From NCBI RefSeq assembly GCF_010093815.1, contig NW_022985556.1, positions 223,339-287,338 of the forward strand: 64,000 bases of DNA. The letters run 5' to 3'. How positions within the stretch are numbered: the stretch's first letter is position 1; each line of letters opens with the position of its first letter. Origin of the DNA: Pseudovirgaria hyperparasitica. Lineage: Eukaryota > Ascomycota > Dothideomycetes > Acrospermales > Acrospermaceae. The translations under genes were made by a program, and so were the position numbers. Positions 34,701 to 47,100 of the stretch are shown here, one piece after another. The notes under the pieces are model-generated. The model was not told the origin of the DNA. It made no database searches and worked only from the letters and a program-made list of their open reading frames with translations.

Positions 34701-37700
34701 CATCTGCCTTTCGACAGCTTTAGCCTGGTCTAGATTCAGGGTCAAGGAGCGTGAAAACGGCATGTGGTGAATCTGTCGATCGAGCAACCCGCCTAACTTT
34801 GAAACCAGCATGGAAAAGGCTTGTTTTGATTGAGGCTTCGATACGATTACGCGCGTTAGGGTCTCTCCCGTAGAGGAAGCAGCAGCAACAAGGGGCACGA
34901 TGACTGAGCTTTTGCCTAACCCCATCATCAGTTGCGAAATCGAGTTCTTGTTGTCTGGTGGGCTTTGCATGTGCTGTGCAGTTTCCATTTGAACTGCCCG
35001 GATAGCAATGGCACTTTCAATTTCGAGAAGTAAAGCTTCAGGGTATTCTGATGCTTTCCAGTTGGAGTGTCCTTGGTTTGACAGCTCATTCGAAAGTGCA
35101 GTCATGTTCGATGACAAAGAAAGAAGCCTTTCAGCTCTCTGCACTTGTGTCAGTGCCAGACCATATTTTATGATACAGTCCTTCCAGGCTTGCGGCAACA
35201 AGACCCAGCGTTTGTGCTGCAATTGTTGTACAAAGAGTTTAGGGCATATTCGCGGGAAGGCTCCAGTTCGGATTGCCAACTTTCGAGCCCAAGAATGGTC
35301 ATCGGTGATAGCCTGCTTAATTGCATCAAACAAAACTTGCAGATACTGGTTACTGCTTGCGAGGAATGCGGTCAACTCTTCCTGGACATTTTGGCAGTCA
35401 GGGTGGATCCGCTGCCTATCTTGATGGACACCTGATTCTTGAAGTGAAGCAGCACTTACCCTTAGAGTTTTTACGTACTCTATTTCGTGTGCTGCAACGG
35501 CCTGGAGCTCAAGAATAGACAGTAAGTCCGATAAAGTAGGGTTTGCCAAATGCTCCTGTACTATATATCTGAAAACAGTCGGAGAGGAAGGATCTGTCGG
35601 CGGCTGCGTCGGTATCTCAGGAGCCATAGGTTTGAACACATCCTGCTCGCTAAAGTGGTGCTCCCTGAGCGGTGCATCAGTTGCATCGATATCATCATCG
35701 TAGCAGTAAGGGGAAATAGCAACAGGCTCGATCGCCAAAGTCCTGACGGTCTTTTCAATCTTGACTAGATACTCAGCAAATTGGTAATTGTCGTACCGAA
35801 GCTTGAAATATTCTTTCACGCTCGCAATGGCTTTTTTAACGTCAATGTAGATGTCGAACTGACCTATTGGAAGGTGCGGTTCTCTGCATGGCCACTGGTC
35901 ACACAAAGCTGTAATGAAATCTGCCAAGCATTTGGTCTGCAAACGTTGATAAGCGCGATGACGTCGTAGGACAAGTGCTTCATCATCCTCTTTCTTTTTT
36001 GGTATTGTCTTCGGCAGCTTTGACTCCGGACACTGATCTACAGGTACCAAAGCCGGCTCGAGAAGGTCTTCCAATTCGTGCACAACCAACGCCTTGCCCA
36101 GACCAAAGTTACACAATGGCACATCTGGTGGGCGTATTTGTGCTAGAGCCGGAGCAGAGTAGAATGATGACATCGTTTGGACAATATCCATACTCCCATC
36201 TTCTGTGAATGCGATGGTTGACAGCCAGATCATGACTTGGAATATACTGTACAACTCCGATGAGCGTGCTAATGACTCCTGTATCCGACACCAGGATTCA
36301 GATAAAGTTTGTTTCGGCTTGACTAGCCATAGGCTATCAAAAGCCAAGTAGGATACATCAATAGCAGGAAGAGGGTTCTGTAGCCTTGTGGTCTGCACAA
36401 TAGACTCCCATATGTCGTTATGATAGTCGGGACTCAGCACTGTGTGCACAACTTCACGCCTTCGGAAGATTAGAGAAGCTGCTACGAAGCATGATTGTGC
36501 CCTGTTGCTATTGAGACCGCAATCTCTTGATATATATCTGACATCGTTGGCAGTGTCGAAATCTTCAGCCCCGAATCCATGGATGTGGAATGCTGCACAC
36601 CGAATGTTGTCACGCTCCACTAAATGTTGGCTCGTCATTGTCAGGGTAGGAGGTTCGATGTAATTTTCAGACTTAAGATAAAAGAGACTTTGTTCTCTTG
36701 CCTGGTCATACAAGGACTCAACTGTAGTACGGAAAGAGTTATGTTGTGCCAAAGAATTGAGGTTCTTGTCCCATACAACGTGATGCGAAATGAATGTTCC
36801 ATTGAAAGGAAGAATTCTGGCAGGGCTGAGTTCGCTAATGCACTTCAGCAGATCCAGAGTATCGGACGAAAGGTAGTCGAACGAACGAACAGACGCAGAT
36901 CTGAGTATCGTAAGTGCTTCCTCAGTTCCAGTCTTATGTGTGAGCGGGTCTGGTAGGCATCCAGATGTGACTGCATGTAGGTAGCTCAGCAAAAGTCTAC
37001 TGTGTAGGGTACCATCGTCATTCAGTCGTCCTAGAAGTTTGTCGATCGAAAATCGATGTATTCGGCTGACTGCGTTTGTGCTGCTAGCACTGATGGTCAC
37101 GAGAACGTGGTGCCCAGCTTTAACGTATTGGATTGCGTTCTCGGGCACCAACAATATTCTATCGTTCCTGTCGTTGCTATCTTTCAGGACCAGCTTATTC
37201 TTCAGGCCGATTAGAGAGCCAATATCTTGAGAGCTGTCCACAACGAAGTCCTGGAATTGATCAGACTGTATGAACGCGGTTCCCTTTTTCAACCGGAAGC
37301 TGAGTTGAAGTCGGGTCAGATCAATTTTCAGACAGTCATCAGCGTTATCATGTGTCACTATAGCATGATCAGGTTCCTCAATCACCGAGAATATACGAGT
37401 AAGGGTCTGGGCTGAAAGGCGAGTCTTGTTGATGAGCTTTAGTGATCCTTTGGACAGCACCCATGAGGTGCGAGTTCTCATCTTTGTCAGTGTCCAATTT
37501 AAAGGTGACGAATCCCACGGTCTTGAAGACGGACGGAACTCTATCCGTTCTTCAGATCTTTCCAGCCAATGGCAAAAACCATCAATAAAACAGTCCGGGA
37601 AATCCGCTTTGAACAGCCGGGGAGGCAAGAGCTCAAAGAGTGCACCACTTGTTGAGGTTGCTTTGATTAGGAGATCATCCTCCAAAGGGTCATCCTTTCT

Positions 37701-40700
37701 TCTATCGAAAGACGTGAGACTAAAGTCTAAATTGCATCCAGCCCATGGCTGTTTTGTCGCGAATTCCATGCCTGGAGATTGGGATGGGCAAACTTCTAGA
37801 GCGGTGCGCCCGAGCAAAAGTCTATAAGTCGGATGCATTTCGTACTTTCCTGGTAGGCGTGCCAGAGGTACCCCGTTTACAAGTAATTCTGCAGTTACGA
37901 GGTTGAAATGGACTGTGTTCTTGACGCCGTGGGGCGGATCACTCTCGAGCCAATGTTCACAAGGATCTGCAAGAGCATGCCACGATCCTGCCTGATAGCT
38001 GGTCCATGAGTGGCTTATGGCTTCATCCAGAGAGCCGTTTTCCTGCTCCGTTATATGTTCAGCCAGTCTTGATCGACATTGATACATCAATTTTCGCCAG
38101 CGATGGATGCATGCCAGGAGTAAATGGTCTCCTGTATCTCTATTGCTGTCTGTCCATTCCCGACAGACTATCGCAGACTGTAAAAGCATTGCCGCTTCTT
38201 GAGTCGACGAGAGAAGGACGTCAAGATGCCGCTGTTCAACTTCAAAGGTCATTACAACCGCCGTTGCGATCTCGACGGCTCGATCCGTTTGCTCGCCACG
38301 TGCGGTCTCCTCTGTGAACATATTTGCGTTATTCCGTAGACCGATCAGCCAGGTGAATGCTATAGCACGAGCGGCGGACAGAAATTCCAGACACTCCGCT
38401 TCTACAGTTACCGATGCGGTCAAAGATAGAATACGTGACGCCAAGGAAATGAAAATTTTGACGGCATGAGAGGACTCCACATTCTGCTTCACTCTTGCGA
38501 GCGCTTCTCCAAGTTTGGTCATGAACTTCAGTCCGAATGATTCATCAAGAACAGGCTCATGACTTGAACGAGTAATTTCATTCTGCGTATTAGGCCCTGC
38601 TTGATTAATAAGCTGAAGAATGAGAGCAGATGTCTCCTTTTTGGAGAAATCTAACGTAGGTACGGAGATCTGAACAAGAATATTCAACCACTGAAGGCGA
38701 TGACCAAGTGGAAGTGCTGCATATGTTCGATATTCATCAAGGGAAAGTGTTTCTGGGCATGACCATTGAGATGAGATAACCTCGTTAGGAGGTGGACCGT
38801 CCGGTTGTGTAAATGGACGATGTAGAAACTTCTGTAGCGTAATCGAGCTTGCGGGAAGTTGGTAAGTACAAAAGGCATGGAATTCTTTCGTAGGGCGGGG
38901 GGCAGAAGTAAATGAGGTCGCTCTGTGATCATAGTACTCCCAGTGGAGAGGACTGGCCAGGCATACGTCATTCTCCTTCAACTCTGTGATGTGCTTGAAA
39001 CTGCGCTTCAAGACGGAACCCAGTTGAGACCTTGCTGTAGTAGCTACATCAATATGCCGTGACTTCCAAGCGTCAGAGTCTCGGAAGTTCTTAAGACCAC
39101 TGTAGGTGTTGGCCAACAGCTTTGGCCTCGATTGGCCCGGACACACATAATCACACTTGAGTGTGGCCATAAGAATGAAATGAAGCCCATCTCTCCAGGC
39201 TTGGAATGAACGTGGAACTCTGAGCTCAAAAACGAGAGCTTTCAGTTCGTTTTCGTCACTGGGGAGTGGCCATTCGTACAGCTTGATTCGTATCTGGTCA
39301 GCCTTCTTAGAGAGCTGGCATCTTTTGCACTTTGGACTGTGTGTTTTCTCTATGGTGCCTCTGTACTTGTTCACAGTCGCCTCGATCATATCGCAGTGAC
39401 CCTCACGATGTTGTCTCATGAGGCATTCGTGCTCTGCTACCTTTGCACTAAGCTCCTGGCATTTCTCGTCTCGGTCAATCAAGGCTTGTGCCTCAATCTC
39501 CTGGCGCAGACTTTTGTGGATGCCAGATGAGTCAAAAAAGCGAACAGCAAAGGATGCTGCATGGCCAAAGTTATGAAACATGGAAACGGGTAAGCTGAGA
39601 TCAGCTTTCGACTTTCGTTGCTTCAGGTAGTTCTCCAGCTTATGTAATCTCTCCATTTCCCGCCTTCGCGGGAGGATCAAGGATTGTAGAAGCTCAACAG
39701 GTATGTCAGGGTCATACTCACGAAGCAAAGTAAACATCGAGCATGCTGAGAGATCCATGGCGACCCATAGCTCGAAGAGAGTGATTACCATCATCGAACA
39801 CGTCTCAGGATTCTGTTCATAGTGTGGTGCAGCCGCAGCGTGATAGGCTTCTATCAGATCCTGAATCAGTGTGCACGAAGTCTTCTCGAACAAATTAGAA
39901 TTAATCCAAGCTTCAAGATGTGTTTCGACCCATAACTCCGTGGCTAGTAGTTCGAGGGCAAGCTTTTCCTCGTCATCATCAGAGAAAACAATATCGGGGA
40001 AATCTTCGTCGTCGAAAGTGGGAAGCGTGTCTTTGGGCTCGTACTTTACCATTTTCTGGCGCTTGGCTTTTTTGCCCGTCGACGTAATGAATTTATCAAG
40101 TTTTGGAAGACGGTGATACGCGTCCTCTGCAGGCTGGAGGGACGAAAGACCTTCTAAGCGCAAATCATTCTTTGTTGAGTCCGTGACAACATTCCATCTA
40201 GTCTCAAGGAGAGCACGAGCAGCGACTATAGCTTCTTCAATATTATGTTGCCAAGGGCTGACGATGTCGCCAAGTTTAGTCACCCGACGACTAATCTTTG
40301 CAACCATGCACGAAAGAACATCAGAGGGTAATCCAATCTTCGTCGCGAGGCGGAGAATTTGGGACAAGGCTAAAGTCATGAAAAGCTTGTACAGTCCGTG
40401 CGGCTCAGTCGTACTAGAGCGTAGTCGGGCTTGAAGCATTACTCGCATCAATAGCCATATCGGAGTTCGTCTCCAGGGTCGATGGCTCTCGGGGCCGACC
40501 ACATCATCTCGGGTATTTTTGATGATACGAGAGGTGTTGTGAGGGCTCCCACAAGCTCTGATATAAGACATCAAAAGCTCCGTTACCAGTGACGGGTCTG
40601 GACTTTCGCGATCAAGCACATTTTTCGCATCGATCCTGTCCTGTTGATCCTCTGCGTCGATACAGCTGAGGAAACTCAGCTTTCTGACTGTAGACACGAG

Positions 40701-41263
40701 AGTCGATTGGAACCCGTCGGCGCGAAAGACTGTGAGTGGAACTGCAAAACTCGATGATGGAAAGGTACGCTGCAGTCGACCTTTTGCTTTGATACAAGCG
40801 GAGTTATCTGGCGACAGCTCGAAACAATCAAAAACTACATTTTCGCCAGCGTTTGAGATGATAAGTGCAGCATTGTGTGGTCGGATCAATAGCGGAATCG
40901 TGCCACCTGGTAGCTTTAGTAAATGATTACTTGCGTATTGTAGCAGGTCTCACCTCTGGGATGCAATTTTTGCAGCATTGTAGTCAGAGTTTCAGCATCA
41001 ATCGCGCCTTGCTTGTCCATACATGCCTTCATGTTCTTGAACATTGATTGAGCCGAATCGATTGGACTAAGTTGACTGGGATTTGCCGAATCGGAGGCTT
41101 CTTCAAGCGCGCTCTGCATAAGCCCGAGTAATTCACGATCATATTGCACATTGTGGTCGTCTTTCGACGGTAGCCGTTTGGGAAGGTAACAATGGTTGAC
41201 AAAATAGTTCACCGCTTGAGCGGTGGGCTCATCGCTGACAGACGAGGTATCTGAATCGCTCAT
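31734..41263 (-). CDS. giant DUF3638/DUF3645 protein (putative ubiquitin hydrolase)
   Basis: Two exons, 41263-40954 and 40906-31734, joined across a 47-nt intron (GTGAGA donor, CTAAAG-like branch, phase 1), give 3160 residues. The splice joins LHPRG to GTIPLLIRPHNA. The family is recognised from its length and conserved segments. Around residue 2100 lies QLMMGLGKSSVIVPLV, a Walker A-like GxGKS, followed by RVIVSKPQSKQAF and VLLVQPEHILSFQLMGLD, which look like helicase-fold motifs; later come VDWYLSN and FLSEQHARGIDI. Databases carry such proteins as ubiquitinyl hydrolase 1, but the biochemistry is poorly established. A Cys/His cluster CKRCQL lies near residue 530. It shares a 799-base divergent region with the acyltransferase. 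Confidence 0.9.
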
Positions 41264-42062
41264 TATGGAACACTAGAAGCGATACGAAGGTCTAAGCGGA
41301 AGAGATGATACTGGATCTGTAAAGCTTTGGAGGCCTGTGAAGTCGAAGGAGGTAGGTGTAGAGGTAGAGAGTTGAGAGGTGAGGGAGACGAAGCGTAAGT
41401 TGGACGAGTTTGAGAGAAGTGATCAGAATGTGAGGTGAATTCATAATGGCTGCTGGATAGTACTGTACTCGACCATAGTGAGTAATTAAGTGAATAAGGC
41501 GCTGAGATCACTTCATGAAGCCTCAACAGTTGGCGGCGAAGAGGAGACAGAGCCTCGACAACACCAGGCATCTCATTGAGAGCCATTGGAACTGGAATCG
41601 TTTAGCTGATGGTACTAGACACACAGTGTGAGAGGTTCGCGATGCTGGATGAGCTTAGAAGTGTGAAAGACGCGATGTAGAAGCAGCCCTCATCTAATAA
41701 TTAATTATGGGTAGGTACGAATAGAGGTTGGAGGGCTATGATCTAACCGTATCAGGCTAGCGTGATTCTAGCTAGTCGCTCTAGCAGTGATATCATCCTG
41801 AACCATATTAATGATCAATATTCAACCTCCGATCGACCGCAGTAGGGGTCGTTTTCTCATAGATCCTACAGTATGGCTACAACTTATTATAAAGAAGCCT
41901 GGCCATCAATAGGCAAACATCGTTCGTTGAGCGTTTGACCAATCCTACGTCACTTATCCATGCCACATATGATATATATCGTTAGGAGACGACATAGTCT
42001 GCTGTCTTGACAAGTAGCCAAGCATACGTCTGCCCCTTCAGAACATACCGCACCATCACAGG
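41264..42062. promoter_or_regulatory. divergent promoter between DUF3638 gene and acyltransferase, with an overlapping upstream ORF
   Basis: 799 bases between divergent starts. On the minus strand a 107-codon open frame (41586-41263) ends with TAATG, so its stop overlaps the start codon of the DUF3638 gene. A TATA-like word lies near 41969-41977 on the acyltransferase side. The upstream frame could be a translated leader or chance. Confidence 0.5.
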
Positions 42063-43832
42063 ATGTCCTCTAGGAAAGCACCGGTCATGGTAGAGATACA
42101 TGCCATCTCGAGCATTTACTCGCCCGCCCATGACGCAACAAGACAAGATCCTATTCGCAAACGTCTCTCGATCATTGATTCCAGCTGTGCAAACTTCACA
42201 CCGACCGGGGCGCTATGGTATCTTGAGCGCTCGGCTGATGAATCTACGTTTGCCATTGACGCTCTTCGAGAAAGCTTGAAGGCAACCTTGCAAGGCTATC
42301 TGCAATTCACAGGACGATTGCGTATGGTGCATCAGGACGATGAAGAATCACATGCAAACGGAACGGCGTTTTACAATCGTCTTGAAGTGTGGTATGGCGA
42401 TGCAAATGCTCCAGGGGTCACTTTTGTAGCTGCGTGTTCAACGGCGAAGCTTGATGACTTTGTCCCCACGGCACAGGAGCAGGCGCAGAGGAGAGTTTGG
42501 AAAGCGACAGATATACCGCGGGAAGATGTGCGTATCCATTACTAGGGATCTAGCAATGAGAGATCTAGCAATGCGAGATCTAGCAATGGGACAGCGATTC
42601 TAACGAGTGTTCAGGTCTTCCTCTCAAACCCTCTGGCAAACGGCATGACAGCTCCGACCTACGACGACAGCAACAACATATCCGACCCCGTGATGGTAGT
42701 GCAAGTCACCTCGCTCTGCGATGGAGTCGTCATCGGCGTCAAGATATCTCACCCCCTCGCAGATGCGCATACCCTTGCTCTCTTCGTCCGCGATTGGTCT
42801 TCAACACATGCGGCAATGCACAACGGCCTGTCTCCAGCTCCACCGACCGCAATCTTTGAGCCACAACTCATAGATGACGCGGCGACGAAGGCATTACACG
42901 GCTCCTCGAAAGAGGAAATCCTCTCCAAAGCTCTTAGTGCTCCAATGCAGCGCTTCGACTGGTGGGACTGTGCACACGCCCCGTTTCGTTCTGTGGCCAT
43001 GCAACCTCCCGAGATCCTGAGGGACAAACCCGCCGCCAAAACACCTATTCGCAAGCCTGATAGAACAGCATGGCACGAATGGAACCGCGATGCACCAGTC
43101 GAACACGTCGTCTTGCACTTCAGCGCCGCAGAAATCTCATCTCTGCGTGAGCACGTCGCGCTGCACACAGATACCAACAACACCCTCCAGCCAAGCACTC
43201 ACGACATACTCCTGGCACATATCTGGTCTGCCATCACACGAGCCAGGGGCTTCACAACTCACTCTGACGACGACGACGACGACGACGACGGCAACGTCCA
43301 CGCAGCCCTCAGCTTCTCCCTCCGCACACGCCTCTCCCCACCGCTCCCCTCTCACACCACCGGCTCCCCAATCGCAAACATCACATTCACCCTCCCCGCA
43401 CACACCGTCGCATCACCAACCTCCCTCGCCCACACCGCATCCACAATCCGCACCACTCTACACACCCTCACCCCCTCACTCCTCGCAGCACACATCTACA
43501 GCCTCACGCAAGAAACCACCCCACAGCGCATCTGGCAGCTCTTCCTCGGCCGCAGACACGTAATCATCACGAGCTGGGCGCGCACTGGGTGTTACGACGT
43601 CGATTTCGGCACGGGCAAGACACCACGCTATGTTCATCCCATGATGCCGGCTGTGGACGGGTGCGTACAAGTCATGGAAGCTGCAGCACGAAAGGAGGAA
43701 GCGGAGCATGATGATGATGATGATGATGGAAAATGGTTTGCAAGGGGCGTGAATGTGAATGTATTTCTCACCGCAGACGCGATGGAGATGCTGTTGCGCG
43801 AGTACGTAGAAGTATCCCGCCTGCACAGCTAG
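42063..43832 (+). CDS. BAHD-like HXXXD acyltransferase
   Basis: Two exons, 42063-42527 and 42615-43832, joined across an 87-nt intron (GTGCGT donor, CTAAC branch, phase 0), give 560 residues. The splice creates IPREDVFLSNPLANGM. The catalytic motif is HPLAD (H201 to D205) and the structural C-terminal motif is DFGTGK near residue 485, a variant of DFGWG. Together they place it in the BAHD / trichothecene 3-O-acetyltransferase-like superfamily, whose members transfer acyl groups from CoA to alcohols or amines. Two Asp runs (8 and 6 residues) sit in probable loops and arise from GAC and GAT repeats. There are no membrane segments, so it is likely cytosolic. The substrate is unknown and no secondary-metabolite core gene adjoins it. 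Confidence 0.88.
42547..42588 (+). repeat. three 15-bp tandem repeats inside an intron
   Basis: The word gatctagcaatg recurs at 42547, 42562 and 42577 with a period of 15 bases. All copies lie in the acyltransferase intron and enlarge it from the usual 50 to 87 nt. Confidence 0.9.
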
Positions 43833-43867
43833 GCAGACAAATCAGATCCAACGCCCGTACACCGTTC

Positions 43868-43896
43868 CAAAAAAAAAAGGTTGAAAAAAAAAAAAA
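43868..43896 (+). repeat. two poly(A) runs downstream of the acyltransferase stop
   Basis: Two runs of about 10 and 13 A lie 36-64 bases after the stop, separated by ggttg. They sit in the 285-base gap between two convergent genes and may serve 3' end formation of either. Confidence 0.6.
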
Positions 43897-44117
43897 GGTC
43901 CCAAGAGAAATGCATAACCCAAACTCCCTCTCCAGCCGCGACTGCAAATAAATCCCCCATCTCTAGCAGCGCGATCCCTTCCGAAATGTGCCAACCCTTC
44001 TCTTGATATCTCCGCTTCCCGTCTCTCCGCTCTCCGCTCTCCGCAGCTCATACTATACCTTTCCACCCCTGCCCACGACGCCCGACGAGCCTCATTCTCA
44101 CACTCGCCACCGCTCTC

Positions 44118-47100
44118 CTAACCCTTCCTACGAACCCCCGACGACGCAGTACCGGGCTGAGGCCTGGTACTACGAGTATTTGGCTTCTTACGCGCAGGCG
44201 CAGGGGGTGAGGAAGGCGGAAGGGGAGACGGCGACGAGGTAGTGACCGTTTCTGGCGGTGGAGGACTTGTATTCGACGGTGGCGCCGCGGCTGGGGGTGG
44301 TGCAGTCGGTGCTGCTGGCGGTGCTGGCGGTGCGGTCGGTGCGGTCGGTGCGGGCGGTGCGGTCGGTGGTGGTGGTGGTGGTGGTGGTGGTGGTGGTGCG
44401 TCCTCGTCCGACTCCTCCTCCTCCTCGTCGTCGCTAAACATCCCCACGAGACGCTCCATCTCTTCAATCTCGTTGAGACTTGGAATCTCATCCTCCGGGA
44501 CCCGGGTCGCGATGTCGTACAGGTATAGGCGCGCCGGGTCCGGCTCGTGGTGGGTGTCTGCGGCGGTGGTGATGCGGGCGGTCTTCTTGCCTTTGGAGGA
44601 GGCGCCGCCGGTGGTGGTGATGGTGTCGGTGGGGGAGGGGGGAGAGGTGGAGGAGGAGGAGGAGGCGTCGGCGTCGACGTCGACATCTGAGATGCGACGC
44701 TTCTTGGCTTGGGTGGTGGTGGTGGTGGGTGCGGAGGGGGAGATCTTGTCGGTGGGCGTGGGGTCTGAGGCAGGCGTGTCTGCCGGAGTGCTTGTCTGGC
44801 AGGGTTCTGCCGATGGAGTGATGGTGTTGTTGTTGCCGCTGGTGCTGCCAGCTTGACCCATCACTTCTTCCGGAGCAGACACGTTGCCACCCTCACCACC
44901 CGTCTGCGAGCTCGTCCTCTGCTCGACCCCCTGAGTCCGCGGTCCGCGCCACGCGGCCGACTCCATGAACAACTCCCATCCGCGCTCCTCCTCGCGGTCC
45001 CGTGGGGTGTCGTCCGTCGTTGCCCAGTTGTACCTGTCGGCAAAGTCCACCGCCTCGTCCTCGTCTTCGTCGCTAGAGTCACCACCAAAGGGTGACTCGG
45101 GGGTCATGTAGGAAGGGGGGTCAGGGCCGATGCCCTGCCATTGCTCGTATGAGAGCGTCGGTGTGCGGAGCGAGGCTTGTGCGGAGGCGGCCGCTGCAGG
45201 GCTGCTGCGTGCGACCGGGGCGAATCTCTGCTGCTGCGCTCGGGCGGGAGTGGTGTTGAATGTGTGCCCTGGGTATGGCACGTTTCCAGCGCTGGGAGCT
45301 GGGCTGGCTGGTCCTTGGTCTTGCACTCGTGCGGCTGCACGAGTGGGGAAATAGTCGCTGGCCCGAAAGACGATGGTGGACGTGCTCGCGGGGGCATCGA
45401 TGTCCATGTTGTCGGTCTCGTCTGGGCGAATGATTCCGTGACGGATGCTCAGTTGACGACCAAGCCAGTCCATGTACTCCAGGCTGTACGGGTTTGATGG
45501 TGGCCCGCTACCACTGCTCGCGTTGCGAGTCTCTTCCACTTCCACCTCCATCTCAACTTCCTCCTCTACTTCCGGTTCCAACTCCATGGCAGTACCTTCT
45601 GGCCCCACGAGCGCGCTGTGCTCTTCGGTGGAAACTTGTTCCGGAGCGCGCTGTCCTCGTGCGAAGAACCTACCATGGGACAGCAAGGGGGTGCTGTTGT
45701 ATGTAAAGATGGGTTGACGCTGCTGCGCCGGTGGCTGAACCGCCCCGTCTTCATCATCCATCGGGGTATCTACGACCTCATGGCCGCTAGGAACCTGATG
45801 GCGGTCCGTGATTGGAAATGAATCCTCATCTCCATCGACCATCGACGAATCGACGACGGTCTCCAGATCAGAGAGAATCGATCCACTGCCTTCAGCCTTG
45901 GGAAAACCAGGCTCTCCAGCAGCAGACTCAACCACCTCCGCACGATCAGGCAGCGAGAGACCCGCCGTCTCAACGGCAAGCGGATCCTCCTCGCTGGCAC
46001 GAGCTTCCTCTTCCGACGCCGCTTGGGCAACCACAATCTCTTCGAGCCTCTCTGGGGGTGAGAATTGTGGCTCCACCGAGCCGACGACGAGTCCCCCCTC
46101 TTCGCTTGGTTGGAAGTAGTACGACTCCTCCTGGCCGCCTTCCACATACTCCGGGTCCACCGCCCGCCGCCAAAACATCTCCTCTTCCTCCTCCTCCTTC
46201 TGCTCCTTCGTCATTGTGCCAGACTCCACAACGTCCAGCGGCACTTCCCCGTCATGCTCCTCCTGGGTAGGAAGAACCTCCAAGAGCTCGATGAGCTCGA
46301 GGGGGACGGTCTCATCCGAGACCGGCAGGTCCTCCACACTTCCATTAGCCTTTGGGAAACCAGGCTCGATAGAAGCAGGCGAAGTCTGCTCTTCCTCCCG
46401 TGCCTCCGAGGTCGTCTCTGTACCTTGTGCCTGAGCACGCGGCACGACGCCAAGGGGCGATGATGTGACAATAGGGTTGCTAGCCCCATTGCCAGGGCGT
46501 TCATCTTGGTGAACCGACGCGGGCTTAGCAGGGGCAGGCGAATCAGATTCACCGCCGTCTACCTTGGTCGGACCGGCGCCGGTCACAGGGGGAGAGTCGT
46601 GAGGTGTAGCACCGCTCTGGTCGGGAGCAGTAGGTGTGATGGCAGACCGGATCACCGTCCGTCTGCGCCAGTTGCTAGAGCGAGCGATGCTCTCTCCACG
46701 GCGTTCCAGGTGGCGAGCCAGGATGACGTCCGAAGACGGCTTGAAGGGCTCCTTGTCGCTTTCTGCTCCGTTGGGCAGGACTTCAATCGCAGTCCTCTCC
46801 GGAATCCCTTCGCGTGTTGCCTCCTCGATAGCCTCATGCGCTGGACCGCAGTGAGGAATCGAGGGGGCAGTCGGTCGCTGGACGTGATGGCTGTCCGGAG
46901 CAAAGCGGAACGGTGCACCATCACGGCCCAGTGGGACACGCGAGCTTGGAGGAGGGATTGAGGGAGGATATGCGGCTGTGGTGGTCGCCTGCTTGATCGC
47001 AAACTCGATGTCGATGGGTTCTGGTTGAGGTAAGGGCGGCGGGAGCTTTCTGGTGCAACAACACCTGCTGTACAGTGCCGCCGACAAGAGCACAAGACCA

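Noticed and set aside
44242-44856. Gly/Val-rich 204-codon plus-strand frame
   Set aside because: It is the antisense shadow of the Pro-rich tract of the 44118-47549 gene.
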